This document shows positions 50,236 to 60,434 of a stretch of DNA of 64,000 nucleotides, one piece after another (position 1 is the stretch's first letter; each line of letters opens with the position of its first letter). Origin of the DNA: Agapetus fuscipes. Lineage: Eukaryota; Arthropoda; Insecta; Trichoptera; Glossosomatidae. The stretch spans positions 14,903,229 to 14,967,228 of the forward strand of contig OX637356.1 in assembly GCA_951799405.1 (NCBI GenBank), in the 5' to 3' direction. Position numbers and translations under genes: made by a program. The notes below the pieces were generated by a model. It saw only the letters and a list, made by a program, of their open reading frames with translations. It was not told where the DNA came from and did not search any database.

Positions 50236-51080
50236 CCTAGTAAATTTTTTTATTCTACCAAGGTCACGCGGTGTGTGCAATACGGGACCAGCCATGTATT
50301 AGATACAGGCGTAAAATGATGAAATAAGTAAATAATATAAAAAACCACACCACCAAAATAAAACGTGTATTTTTTTGTTATGCTTCATTTTTTAAACATT
50401 AACGATTATGCAATATGTGGAAAAAATCAAGTATTTTTCAAAACGCATTGCATTCAATTTTTTCAACTCCATCTCTAATCAATTTCGATATACGTCTTTG
50501 AGAAATAATTAAAACCATCACGACTTAATGGCTTAATTTTTTACACCCATTTTAGTACACCTTCTTTTTTTTTTTTAAATTACCAACCGTAATACTAATC
50601 GAGTCAATTAGAACCAATGCCGTCAATCTAGGATATGTTTATAAACTGAAATAAATATATGGAAATATAGTAAGTTTGATTCTCTGTGTTTTCATATGTT
50701 TATTTAACTTTTGGAAGAATCCTAGATCGCCAAGTTTGGTTCTAAACGACGCAATTATGTAAAAAAAGTAATTTAAAAAGAACAAACACTTGCTAGCAGT
50801 TTTAAATCAATTTTAATGCGTCGACCTGGATCGCTGTGCATTTTGTTAATCTAGAATATTAAATAAATAAAACAATTAACGAAATATTTCTTTGAATATG
50901 TTATCATAAAAATTATTCGTGTTTTTTTGTAAGTTAAACGGTTTACAAAATTACAAAAAATAATGGTCAGTTAAATAAAGCACGAAAATGAAGATATTCA
51001 ATTTTAAATGAAGTATGCACTTTGGTTTCAAATCTATAATGTAAGTTGCAAGGATATATTATTATCTTTGTACGATTCCT
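50236..51080. other. Unassigned, with a palindromic element at about 50625-50760
   Basis: TCAATCTAGGATATG and CTAAATA-like arms face TATTTAACTTTTGGAAGA and ATCCTAGAT around GTTTGATTCTC. No gene seen. Confidence 0.45.
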
Positions 51081-51081
51081 T

Positions 51082-51345
51082 CCTTGACTTATAGGTTGGT
51101 ATGCGGCTGACCACCCATGCTGTAAAAATGGTTCACTTTGCCAATGTCACCCCTGTCTCAGGGAAGGACGGCAAGAGCTGCAGGGTGTATGTCCATTTGA
51201 GATTTGGTTTTTATGTTGTAGGTTCACATGAGGCATGTGCAAGCGCGAACTTGTACATGTCTGGTTGTGAGAATGCATGTAATGTGAATCTCCAATGTAA
51301 CATATCTTTGCAACTTAGATTACATTAGATTAGATTAGATGATTC
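51082..51345 (+). repeat. R1 repeat, complete, LINE-like
   Basis: CCTTGACTTATAGGTTGG at the start, CAAGCGCGAACTTGTAC, GTGAATCTCCAATGTAAC, and a GATTA tail. It matches the 3' end of the 19925-21412 LINE closely. Confidence 0.93.
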
Positions 51346-51560
51346 ATATTAAACACATGCCCACAAGCAGACACGTGTAAGTTTGCGGTGTACAAATGCT
51401 GCGTATGTACATACGAATTATAATCCAAAACCGCCAATGAACATAAACCCTGCAACTTTTGGCGACCTTCCCTGATACAGGGGTGACATTGGCAAAGTGA
51501 ACCATTTTTACAGTGTGTGTGGTCAGCCTTATACCAACCTATAAGTCAAGGAATTTTTCA
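51346..51560 (-). repeat. R1 repeat, tail to tail with its neighbour
   Basis: ATTCATATTAAACACATGCC to CCTATAAGTCAAGGAA. A different subfamily from 51082-51345. Confidence 0.88.
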
Positions 51561-51724
51561 TACGTATAATCTTAGTTGCACTGATCTTTTATCATTTAAG
51601 ATTCATTACTAATGATCGCTCACAAGCATCGCATGTATGGTTTGATACTGATGCATGACGGTTTCAATCTTTTCTTCTTTTTGTACCCCTTCTATCGAAG
51701 ATCAGCAATCATCATCGTCGGTGT
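51561..51724. other. Unassigned sequence
   Basis: No feature recognised. Confidence 0.3.
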
Positions 51725-51910
51725 TATGGCCGCGGCGATCAAGTCGGGTTATTTGGAACCGGATAACGTTGGTTCGAATCCCGCGACCATAACTTCGACC
51801 CTGGTTCAACAGATGCCGTTGCATGCACGCAAGCTTCTGCTTTCGCATGAAGACAACTTGCCAGGAAAAATAGGTTGGTGGATTGCATTCCTTTCCACGA
51901 ATCTATTTAA
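51725..51910 (+). mobile_element. SINE-C
   Basis: TTATGGCCGCGGCGATCAAG, GGTTCGAATCCCGCGACC, CATAACTTCGACCCTGG and 3' end TTCCACGAATCTATTTAAAA. Confidence 0.85.
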
Positions 51911-51919
51911 AAAAAAAAT

Positions 51920-52075
51920 CATAGCTATTTTCACCTTGTATGCTGTGGCTCGAAATAGGGAGTTGGTGCTTTTGTTGAACCATTCACGCGGGGTTTTCAG
52001 CCACGATGTCCTTCGGCGTCTTTTAGTTCTTCTCCCCTCAATCTTACCTTTTATGATAATATGGAGGAGACGGTA
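51920..52075 (-). pseudogene. LINE C-terminal fragment, another lineage
   Basis: The minus strand reads EGRRTKRRRRTSWLKTPREW and LFRATAYKVKIA, the G(K/R)R...(R/K)SWL-N-REW ... LFR-A-D tail frequent in insect LINEs. It sits against the 3' end of SINE-C in inverted orientation. Confidence 0.65.
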
Positions 52076-52094
52076 CCAATAGGTAGGTACTATA

Positions 52095-52235
52095 AAAAAT
52101 GGTTCAATTTACCAATGCCACCACTGTTGCAGGTAAGGTCAGCAAGAGTTAGAGTGTGTATATTTATTTGTGATTTAGGTCTTTATTTTGTAGATACACA
52201 TGCAGAATGTGTAAGCGCGAACTTACACGTCTTAA
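52095..52235 (+). repeat. R1 repeat, 3' truncated
   Basis: GGTTCAATTTACCAATGCC to GTAAGCGCGAACTTACACG; 3' tail missing. Confidence 0.75.
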
Positions 52236-52429
52236 AACTATTATTTTAGAAAACGACGGTAGCAATATACTACCAGATTTTCTAGAAAAAAAAATACGTA
52301 CATATGTATCTACTATACGTAGAGATTTTTTTTCTAATAATTTGAATACAGGCCACATGCAGATGGATTACTCTCATGGGGAACGCTAAACGTCCCGAAA
52401 GTATCAATACCTTCATCCAAAGTATACTA
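52236..52429. other. Unassigned sequence
   Basis: No feature recognised. Confidence 0.3.
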
Positions 52430-52572
52430 CATCATGTCAACTCCCGTCGATCGTGTAAAATCCAAAACATGTATGAAAACCAAATCACTCACTAGGAGTG
52501 CCGCCGTATATTCCATACATTATTGATTTACGCAATCGATGGGAGTTTATGTAAGCATTTTATACTCTGAGT
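52430..52572. mobile_element. MITE-2
   Basis: CAACTCCCGTCGATCGTGTA mirrors TTACGCAATCGATGGGAG; ends GCATTTTATACTCTGAG. Confidence 0.75.
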
Positions 52573-53169
52573 ACTTGTCACAGTTAGGTGGAAAATGTGT
52601 GGAAACTAAAACGCTTACTAGAGACGCTATTTCAATTTTTATATCTTTTTCGTTTTTTTTTTACTATAAACTTTAAAGAGCTACCTACCGCAAAACTGTA
52701 AACTTCATTTTGAACAGTTTTCCAGTCGGGATAAAGAAACCGTGCCGGAGGCTGCTCCCCCCCTACCACCCCCCCAAGCTACCTCATCTCTCCCCCTGAA
52801 ATAACTCCCCCCCCCCCTTAAACTCCCCCCGATCAATAATATTCCATCCCTTGTAACGGGACTGCCTCATTTCACAAATTCTGCCCATCAGACGTACTGA
52901 CGTCACTGAATTACAGGATACAATGAGGTCCACGTATTTCAAAACGTTAAAAAAAAGTGTGATGTCACATGGCTGGACCGCTAGGGCACAGAGTAACTTA
53001 AAATTTGTCATTGGTTGCTGAGGATTTGTTAGTTATGTTTGCTCGTCGAAAAAAATGTGATTTTCAAAAATCCGTGTTAAAAAACTTCATTACATTTTTT
53101 TTAATATGATTATTTGTACAGTACCTATATACATGTCTTTAATTTGATTTTTTTAAGGATCTATATAAT
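52573..53169. other. Unassigned, with C-rich low complexity
   Basis: 52740-52830 is C-rich (CCCCCCCTACC, then an 11-base C run). A MITE-2-like ACTAAAACGCTTACTAGAGA piece at 52595-52650. Confidence 0.5.
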
Positions 53170-53395
53170 CTGAGTTGCTAAGTTGTATTCACATTTAAAA
53201 TTCATCTTAAATGCATGCCCACAAACAGACACGTGTGTGTTTGAGCTTACAAATGCTGTGTTTGTACGTACAAAATAAATCAAATCTCACACGAGCATAA
53301 ACTTAACAACTTCTCCCGCTGATCCTTGAAACCGGAGTGGCATTGGCAAAAGTGAACAAAATTTGTATAGCAGCCTCATGACTAATTCAGTCAAT
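53170..53395 (-). repeat. R1 repeat
   Basis: AATCTGAGTTGCTAAG to AAGTGAACAAAATTTG; 5' end eroded. Confidence 0.8.
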
Positions 53396-53459
53396 TAAAA
53401 AACATTTAAACCAGTATCCAATTAAAAAATCAGAAAAAATGATAACATTGATAATTATT

Positions 53460-53550
53460 ATCACCTCTGCGGCACTACAACAAGTGTCATAGATCCCTAG
53501 AGTCTCTAGAATCTAGGGAGTCTCCCGCACAGGATTTCTTAAAAAAATCT
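53460..53550 (+). pseudogene. Isolated LINE/SINE-A 3' tail
   Basis: CACCTCTGCGGCACTACAAC, AGTCTCCCGCACAGGATTTC and an A run, without SINE-A or longer LINE sequence upstream. Confidence 0.7.
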
Positions 53551-53845
53551 CACATTTAAAAATGTTTTATAGAATATACCTACAATGTAGAATAAACTCT
53601 CAATTAACAATGATAATTTCACCTCACAAGTCTATTTACATTACCTATATTGGCACTTTCCAAATTTACACAGGGCCGACCTGCCACCAACATTGAAAAC
53701 CCAGTCTGGCGGACTTAATTATCGACAGTTTACTCTTGGACCTTCTTCTCTTTGTTTTTAATCTTTCAGACCCTCTCGCAGGTCCTCAACTTTTCCTTTG
53801 ACTCATTTCATTTATCTCTGTGAAGAATTTTCAAACAAAAAAAAG
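53551..53845. other. Unassigned sequence
   Basis: No feature recognised. Confidence 0.35.
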
Positions 53846-54313
53846 AGGCGAGGGGTGGAAGTCTCATCACCACCGTAATTCTTACCTACCGTTGACGACC
53901 TGTCAATTCAAGATGGCCGCAATTGAACAGCTGATTAGTCTTCATACAGAGGTAGTGTGAAAGGAAAAAGAGGTAAGGGACGACCGAGAAAAGTATGGAG
54001 TGATCTGATTGAGGATATTGTGACAAACTGAGATGTACAAAGCGAGCGCAAAATAAGAAAATGTATGAAAAAGGTGATGGATATGAATGAATTGAAAGAG
54101 GTATGTAAGGATAGGAAGAAATGGAGGCAGCTCTGCAGAGGCTCTGGTCACTCCTAGCGGAATGGCGACAGAGTTATAGTTACAGTATCAATTAATATTA
54201 CCGATGACGATCTGTCTATCCAAGATCGCCGCAAGTGAACAGCTGATTAGTCTTTATACAAATATTACCGATATTCGGTAGGTTAGAACTACCGTGGTGA
54301 TGAGACTTCCAGC
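53846..54313. mobile_element. MITE-4 carrying a LINE fragment
   Basis: AGGGGTGGAAGTCTCATCAC and GTGATGAGACTTCCAGCCC are inverted ends. A ~70-bp block ending GAACAGCTGATTAGTCTT is present directly repeated on both sides of the LINE fragment. Confidence 0.7.
53942..54185 (+). pseudogene. LINE 3' fragment inside MITE-4
   Basis: GGTAAGGGACGACCGAGAAA (RGRPRK-type codons), an in-frame TGA, KCMKKVMDMNELKEVCKDRK-like codons, then CACTCCTAGCGGAATGGCG. Matches the 6950-7065 end. Confidence 0.75.
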
Positions 54314-54469
54314 CCAGGGGTGGAAGTCTCGACGATTGTCGATAGATCTTACCGTATCTATTTGAAGATAGGACAGAAATAAAACCTGGCGGTGTATCAA
54401 CAGATGATTCATTTTACACAGAACAACCATCAGCTCCTGACTTATCTCTTGACTTATTGGTTGGTATTG

Positions 54470-54565
54470 ACCGGTCCTAGATCGGTCTAAGTCTCTTCAG
54501 AGGGCTTTTGAGGTGTGATTCTCACCAAAACAGCTCTCACCAAATAAATATTATTTATTAGTTTC
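54470..54565 (+). mobile_element. SINE-A, deleted, third tail type
   Basis: GACCGGTCCTAGATCGG joined to CAGAGGGCTTTTGAGGTG and CACCAAATAAATA; the body is deleted. Confidence 0.65.
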
Positions 54566-54780
54566 TTGACTTTTATGTTGGTATGAAGCTGGCCGACCAT
54601 ACTGTAAAAAATGGCCTGTATCAGGGAATATTGTCAAAAATGCAAGAAGTATGTTCATTGGAGGTTTGGTTTTTGAATTGTCAGTAAACACGCAGCATTT
54701 GTAAGCGAGAACTTGCACGTGTCTGTTTAGTATAAGTTTTAAATGTTAGTACCTCTTTGCAACTTAGATTTCAGATTATT
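54548..54780 (+). repeat. R1 repeat, complete
   Basis: TTTCTTGACTTTTATGTTGG to GCAACTTAGATTTCAG; internal deletion around GGTTCACTTTGCC. Confidence 0.82.
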
Positions 54781-54864
54781 ATGCCATGTTTTATTCCGCC
54801 CTATCATCAAATAGATACGGTAAGGTCTACCGACGGCCGTCGAGACTTCCACCCCAGCGTAATT

Positions 54865-55985
54865 ATAGATTCAGGGTGAAAAATTAAAAGAAACTGAAGG
54901 AAGCGAGAATAGAATTAATTTATAAATTTAGTTATGATTTTTTGCTGGTTTTTAAATTGGATGATTGTTTGAATGTTTTGAATAATTTTGCATTGAACTT
55001 TAACATTAAGTTTTTCTTCTTAAATCTAGAGTTAAAAAGATAAGAATAAAACTTCTCCTTCTTTGCCGTATGTTTCTATCCTTAATTGGACCATAAATAC
55101 ATACGTAAGTATTTTCCTTTGGAAGATGTTGAGAGAGCATTGGTCACGCTTTGTCAGTGTCCAGGTTTAGCAGTGGATTTAGAAAATTCAATACATAAGT
55201 TAAAGGGAATTTTGAAGAGACTATGGAGGCAAGTAGACACTTAAGAAAGAATGACTTGATCAAATCAATCAAATTGTATGGGAATACAATGTGGAATCTA
55301 TTAATGGAAATTAAATTAGTTTTATTGCATCATTTAGGGGAAAACTAAATAAACGTTTTATATTGCCAGACTAATAAAATAAAATCCCCAAATAATTTAA
55401 TTACTCAGGTACCTATCTATTTTTAGTTCTCATTCACCAAATTAAGGTATTGAATTTGATTGAAATCATTCAAAGTAAAACTGTGCTTAGAGATAAAAAG
55501 TAAAGAAGATAAGATTTTTAAAGCTTTTTTCGTTGAAGAAGAGACACGCTGTCTAATTATGTCATACTTTAACGAAACGCCCAAAAACCCCTTCTTCTCT
55601 ACAACACGGTTCGTAAAATCTTAAAAACATATTTTCTAAGTAATTAAATTTAATAAAAAAAGATTTATGTTAGAATTACGGTCGTTTGACATTTTGACAA
55701 TTATATTGATTTTAAAACTAAACAAATTTCAAAACTTAATTTAACTCGGATATTTCACGAACCGTTTAGAGAGAACTTACATCATTGTATTAATAAAAAA
55801 ATAATAAAAAAACAATAAAAAATTAATAAAAAGTCCGAATAAAAAAAGTCTATTTTTTGTAAAAATAATGATATGTTTAAGAACTGCCAAGATCAATTTC
55901 GAAAATTAAATAAAACATTTTTTTGTGATCCGTCGGAGATCGACGGAAGTTAATGTAATTTTTTTATGCTTATGGTTCTGAGACC
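54865..55985. other. Unassigned sequence, longest repeat-free stretch
   Basis: No exon, RNA or repeat family recognised in 1.1 kb of AT-rich sequence. It may be plain intron. Confidence 0.5.
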
Positions 55986-55989
55986 TGTT

Positions 55990-56240
55990 TTGATAATCGT
56001 CCCTCCAGTGCTTGTTTGGCTCATCTACTATTTGATCCAAAGATTACATTTAAATGACATTACCTTAAGAATCTGCAAAATCTGAGCTAAGAAAAAAACG
56101 TAAAAAAGCGATAATGTGAGAGTTGTTTTTAATATTTTCAAAATAATTTTCCAGCATTCATCAGAGACATTGGTCCAGTATACATACAAACATTGCTCAT
56201 GTAAAATTAGCTCTATTGGCGATAAGACAAGCAAGCACTA
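55990..56240. mobile_element. MITE-3, diverged
   Basis: CCAGTGCTTGTTTGGCTCAT and GCGATAAGACAAGCAAGCAC mark the ends; GCGATAATGTGAGAGTTG inside. Confidence 0.75.
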
Positions 56241-56444
56241 ATACAACGTTATGTATTCGGGGATTTTCGTTTAAACACATCAGGGTCGGGCTGGATTACA
56301 TGGGATGGATTGTGTTACTATGGTGATATTTGCTTAAGTTAAATATGTGAACATGAACTAAATATGTTAAGGAAAATTCACTGAAGCCCATGCGAATCAA
56401 TTGACATAAAATACGAAGGTAATATGCGAAAAGCATACAAGACA

Positions 56445-56690
56445 TTACCGGTACGTAGTCTAGTGGTAAATCTTCGGATTCGTAAATGGAAAGTCATGGG
56501 TTCGAATCCCGACGGAGCATATTTTCAAATATCTCCCCCCTACAGTCCGTCCAGCCTTACAGCAATTGGGTCTTGCTTGAGAATTGGCGCTTTATATAGG
56601 GACGATCAAGCTCCCAGGGGGCTCTTGAGGGGGGATACACACAAAAACAGCGCTCACCAAATAAATCGTACTATTATTATTATTAAATAC
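56445..56690 (+). mobile_element. SINE-A with third tail type and (ATT)n end
   Basis: ACCGGTACGTAGTCTAGTGG, GGGTTCGAATCCCGACGG, GCTCTTGAGGGGGGATACAC, CACCAAATAAATCGTAC, then ATT repeats. Confidence 0.85.
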
Positions 56691-56815
56691 ATATTCAATG
56701 CATCCCATAAGCAGACACGTTTAAGTTCGCGCTTACATATGCCGCATGTGGACTTACAACATAAAAACCCAATTTCAAGTGAAAATAAGCTTTACAAGTC
56801 TTACCGATCTTCCTG
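56691..56815 (-). repeat. R1 repeat, middle part
   Basis: CATAAGCAGACACGTTTAAG, ATGCCGCATGTGGAC and TACAAGTCTTACCGATCTTC. Confidence 0.8.
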
Positions 56816-57035
56816 TGGCTGACCACCAATACTGTAAAAATGGTTCACTTTGCCAATGTCACCCGTGTGTCAGGGAAGGCTGGCAAAAGTTGTAGGGCTT
56901 ATGTTCATTTGAGGTTTGGATTAAGTTAAGTATCCATTCAGCATTTGTAAGCGTGAACTACACGTGTTTGTTTGTGGGCATACATTTGAGAGCTTTAAAT
57001 GAATATATCCTTGCAACTTAGATTATAGATTATTA
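56816..57035 (+). repeat. R1 repeat
   Basis: GTGGCTGACCACCAATACTG to GCAACTTAGATTATAG, head to head with the preceding copy. Confidence 0.9.
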
Positions 57036-57437
57036 TATATCCAAATATAATTTCACCGCCGTAAAATGTCTGACTGTGACCGGCCGAGCGTCACAATACA
57101 TTCCACAGAGTCATTATTTCAATTTCCCCGTCATACATTTCCGTGCGCGCCATTTTTTGGTCCGAAAAAGAAAATGGCGCGCGTTTTTCAGGCCCCGCTT
57201 TGTCTTTTTGAAAAATATTTTAATCAGAATTTCCGTTATGCTGGGAGATTCTTTTGATGTTAAAGTAGACTCAGATACAAAGATTTATTTTTTTGAGTTT
57301 TTAAATTGGTATCTACCAACAGAAGAGTATTAAAAAAATACCAAGTTTCATTTCAATTTACCTTTAGCATGTTAAAGTTCTGCCAAACATTTAAAAACAT
57401 AAAACTACCTTTTACATGCTTTGAGAAGTAAAAACAT
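57036..57437. other. Unassigned; GC-richer start
   Basis: 57060-57200 has short overlapping frames (63 and 85 residues) without recognisable domains. Confidence 0.35.
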
Positions 57438-57470
57438 ATCGACCGGTCCATAGTCTAGTGGTAAACTTAC
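57438..57470 (+). mobile_element. SINE-A head fragment
   Basis: GACCGGTCCATAGTCTAGTGG only. Confidence 0.65.
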
Positions 57471-57529
57471 GAAATAAAATTTCAAATGAACACAGGTCAA
57501 GTCAAAAAACACAAGATGAAATGTCGTGC

Positions 57530-57975
57530 GACCGATTTGTCCTTGGCTGAACAGTCTGTGGGCGTTCTGTCTGTGACCGATTTGTCTGTGGACTGGTTGT
57601 CTGTGACCGTTTTGTCTGTGGAAGGTTGTCTGTGACCGTTTTGTCTGTGGACGGGTTGTCTGTGACCGATTTGTCGGTTGACGCGTTGTCTGACTGATTT
57701 GTCTGTAGACGTGTTGTCTGTGACCGATTTGTCTGTGGACGGGTTGTTTGTGACCGATTTGTCGTGGACTGGTTGTCTGTGACCGTTTTGTCTGTGGACT
57801 GGTTGTCTGTGACCGTTTTGTCTGTGGACTGGTTGTCTGTGACCGATTTGCCCGTTGACGCGTTGTCTGACTGATTTGTCTGTGGACAGGTTGCCTGCGA
57901 CTGATTTGTCTGTGGACAGGTTGCCTGCGACTGATTTGTCTGTGGACGGGTTGTCTGTGCCTGATTCGTCGTGGA
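57530..57975. repeat. Minisatellite, 30-bp unit
   Basis: About 15 units of the word GGTTGTCTGTGACCGATTTG + TCTGTGGACG. Units vary by small indels and by CGATTTG / CGTTTTG. Because 30 is a multiple of three, two minus-strand frames stay open (57405-57995 and 57497-58027), encoding HRQ-rich 10-residue repeats. Confidence 0.92.
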
Positions 57976-58219
57976 CCGTACAGCGCTGGGTACATTTTAT
58001 TGATACGTTGGTCTGGTTTTTAATCACGAAGTGGTCCGCAGTCTACGATCTACACTGACCTCGATTTTTCGCTCCATTTTGTTTTTTTGCAATCGCTGTT
58101 GCAGCATCCTTCCAGTATTGCCATCCCCATGAACATTAAAATCTTGAAGCCTATCCGTCTATGATCTAAGTTGCAAAGAAAAAAATATAAATAAAAACTG
58201 CTGCTCTTGTGCATTTTCT
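57976..58219. other. Unassigned sequence
   Basis: TCTATGATCTAAGTTGCAAAG at 58147 is a short R1 tail remnant. Confidence 0.4.
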
Positions 58220-58420
58220 TGAATGCACATTTTTGACGAGAGAAAACACGCCAAATGTGTGAAAAATTATTATAAGTAAATAAAAGTAAAAAAAAAAAAG
58301 TAATCTAAGTAAAAATTATTAGAGAGTATTCAGTACCTTATTAACTCTATGGTGGTAATATATCATAATGAGTACACTTACTATGAGAAGTTACCCCCAA
58401 TAAAATGCTTAATTCATAAT
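58220..58420 (-). mobile_element. MITE-1 fragment
   Basis: ACGAGAGAAAACACGCC, CTTACTATGAGAAGTTACC and AATAAAATGCTTAATTCATA in inverse order to 6459-6713. Confidence 0.65.
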
Positions 58421-58435
58421 TTTTAAAATCAGTTG

Positions 58436-58920
58436 ACCGGTCCGTAGTTCAGTGGTAACACTTCGGACTCTGAATGGAAGGCTGTGGGTCCGAATCCCGA
58501 CGGAGCACAAAAAATATACCATTTATATTTTGAAATTTGCTCTTTGCTGGGTTGAAAAAATCATAAACCTTTACCAATGACTGGTCACCAAAGGTCCATC
58601 CAGCCTTACAGCAACTGGGTCTTGCTTGAGAATCGGCGCTTTGTAGCGACGGCGACCAAGCTCGTAAAAAAAGGTCGATAGCTCAATTGGTAGAGTGCTT
58701 GCATTCCGCATGCCGAGAGCAAGTGTTCTATCTCAAGGTTTACTCAGCCTTCACAAGAAATGAGAACCAGCTCCCCCGGGAGCTGGGAAACCCCCACTTC
58801 AACTGAAAGTGGTTGGTGTGAAGCCGGCCCCCTTACCCGTAAAAATAAATGGGTCCCGAATCACCACTTGCGACCCCTTCGGGAATAACGCAGGCAAGAA
58901 GTTTCAATCTATGTGTTAGT
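58436..58920 (+). mobile_element. Composite SINE-A/SINE-B, best copy
   Basis: GACCGGTCCGTAGTTCAGTG, B-box GGTCCGAATCCCGACGG, body to GACCAAGCTCG (58664), a seven-base A run, then GGTCGATAGCTCAATTGG to AAGTTTCAATCTATGTG. Confidence 0.9.
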
Positions 58921-58929
58921 TGCAAAAAA

Positions 58930-59076
58930 AACCCTGTATTAGGGAAGGTCGACATGAGTTGCAGGGTGTTTGTTAATTTAAGATTAGGGTTTTATGTTGT
59001 TAATCTACATGCGGCATGTATAAGTGCAAACTTATACGTATCTGCTTGTGAGAATGCATATAATGTGAATCCCCAA
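58930..59076 (+). repeat. R1 repeat, 5' and 3' truncated
   Basis: CCCTGTATTAGGGAAGG (first hairpin with changed loop) to GTGAATCCCCAATC. Confidence 0.8.
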
Positions 59077-59165
59077 TCAATGAATTGAAAGAGGTAGATA
59101 TGTAAGGATAGGAAGAAATAGAAGCAGCTGTACAAAGGCTCTGGCCACCCCTATAAGGAACCCCT
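59077..59165 (+). pseudogene. LINE 3' end fragment
   Basis: AATGAATTGAAAGAGGTAG and GCTCTGGCCACCCCTATAAG; matches 53942-54185 and 6950-7065. Confidence 0.6.
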
Positions 59166-59290
59166 AGAAGTTACACTACACGTGTAGCTTAGCTTTTTTT
59201 TTTTAGTTCATCCGCACTTATTCAGTTTTATCTTTAAGGTGGCGATATATCTATATATCTTTGCAACTTAGATTATATAATACAGCATAT
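59166..59290 (+). mobile_element. Ends of SINE-B, MITE-1 and R1 in series
   Basis: GTTACACTACACGTGTAGC (SINE-B end), CACTTATTCAGTTTTATC with AAGGTGGCGATA (MITE-1 end), TCTTTGCAACTTAGATTATA (R1 tail). Confidence 0.6.
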
Positions 59291-59564
59291 TTGGGGGTAG
59301 TCCATACATCGATCTGTTACCCTTACATTTGACGTTTGGTTGTCACTCTGAACGACTTGAAATTTGATGAATGTTCTACGACCTGTCTCTGTCCCTCTCT
59401 GCCCTCATATTTCATGTCCGCTCAAGAGCGAGACAGAAACACGCTCGACATTGTTTTACTCTAATAGAGTGACGGACGCTAGAATCATCTTTTATGTGAT
59501 TTGAATAAAAATTATATTGAAAGTACCACTTGCTGCGAGGTTAACAAATTGAATTAATAATTGC
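59291..59564. other. Unassigned sequence
   Basis: No feature recognised. Confidence 0.35.
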
Positions 59565-59735
59565 AAGGTTGAAGTAATTGAAGTTCATCCTCAGTCGTCG
59601 TGCAAAGGGGTTGTCTCCTGAAGACGTTGGCTACGTTGCCAACGAAGCGTCGAGAATAATTTAAGTTATCTTATAACGGTTTGTATAATATCCGAATAAA
59701 AAAATTGAAATGTGTAATTATTATAATTGTAAAAA
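59565..59735 (+). mobile_element. Short hammerhead-like element
   Basis: Same element as 14528-14696. At 59618-59651 CTGAAGA, one extra base, a perfect GTTGGC / GCCAAC stem, then GAAGCGTC (a C or A variant of GAAAC). Flanking duplication not recognised. Confidence 0.7.
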
Positions 59736-59739
59736 TATA

Positions 59740-59980
59740 TTTTTTTATCTGTAATCTTTAATCGAAGTTGCGAAAATATATAAACATTTTTATTTATTGT
59801 AAATCCAGAAGCAGACATTTGTAACTTCGCGTGTACACATGCTGCATGTGTCAATACAGAATCAACTATACCTCACATGAACATACACTGTGAAACTATT
59901 GTCTCCTTCCCCTGAAACCAGTGTGGCATTGGTGAAAGTCAGCCAAGTTTTTACAGGATGCTAACACCAACCTATTAGTC
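59740..59980 (-). repeat. R1 repeat, diverged
   Basis: GTAATCTTTAATCGAAGTTGC to ACACCAACCTATTAGTC; CTGAAACCAGTGTGGCATTG. Confidence 0.75.
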
Positions 59981-60019
59981 TAGGGTACGAGTAGGTACTT
60001 AAATTTAGCTAATCTGTTA

Positions 60020-60431
60020 GGCCCGGTATTTTGAAGTATCGTAAAGTTAACTAAAATGCAATTTTAGTGAAATCATCATAATATTTCGCTCACCGAATTT
60101 CACCACTAAATATTTAGTAACTTCAACTTTCGATTTTTAAGATGGCGTCACTTCACTGACAGCAGCTGTTCTTTTTTAATGTAAGGATACATCAAAATTG
60201 TTGCAAATTTTTGTGTCGTTTTCTAGCTTAATGAAGGTTAGGCATATGACTTTTATGTATAGCTACGTTTGTTTTAAAGCTTTTGTACGGCATTTTAATT
60301 ATTTCCAAGATTTGAGGGCGGGGCTTCATACTTCGGTAATTTTCGGTTTTAGTTAACTTGAACTTGAGCATTTGAATAAAAGTTCAAGTAATAGTTAATT
60401 AAAATGTTACTACACTTCAATATACCGGGCC
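60020..60431. mobile_element. PIF/Harbinger-like non-autonomous element
   Basis: The ends GGCCCGGTATTTTGAAGT and ACTTCAATATACCGGGCC are inverted repeats with one mismatch, flanked by TTA (60017-60019 and 60432-60434). 412 bp, no transposase. Different TIR family from 31701-33349. Confidence 0.85.
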
Positions 60432-60434
60432 TTA

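Larger units (their letters stand above)
54313..54862. mobile_element. MITE-4 split by SINE-A and R1
   Basis: Outer ends CAGGGGTGGAAGTCTCGAC and GTCGAGACTTCCACCCCAG, with ATACGGTAAGGTCTACCG inside the right end. Insertions occupy about 54470-54780. Confidence 0.75.

Noticed and set aside
51612..52082. 156-residue plus-strand reading frame
   Set aside because: It runs through SINE-C and antisense to a LINE C-terminus, so its peptide is a by-product of repeats.
52740..52830. G-quadruplex or regulatory element
   Set aside because: C runs are present but spacing is irregular; it looks like simple low-complexity DNA.
57405..57995. 196-residue minus-strand reading frame (and 176-residue partner at 57497-58027)
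   Set aside because: Both are produced by the 30-bp minisatellite; units shift between frames and no domain or splice structure supports a protein.
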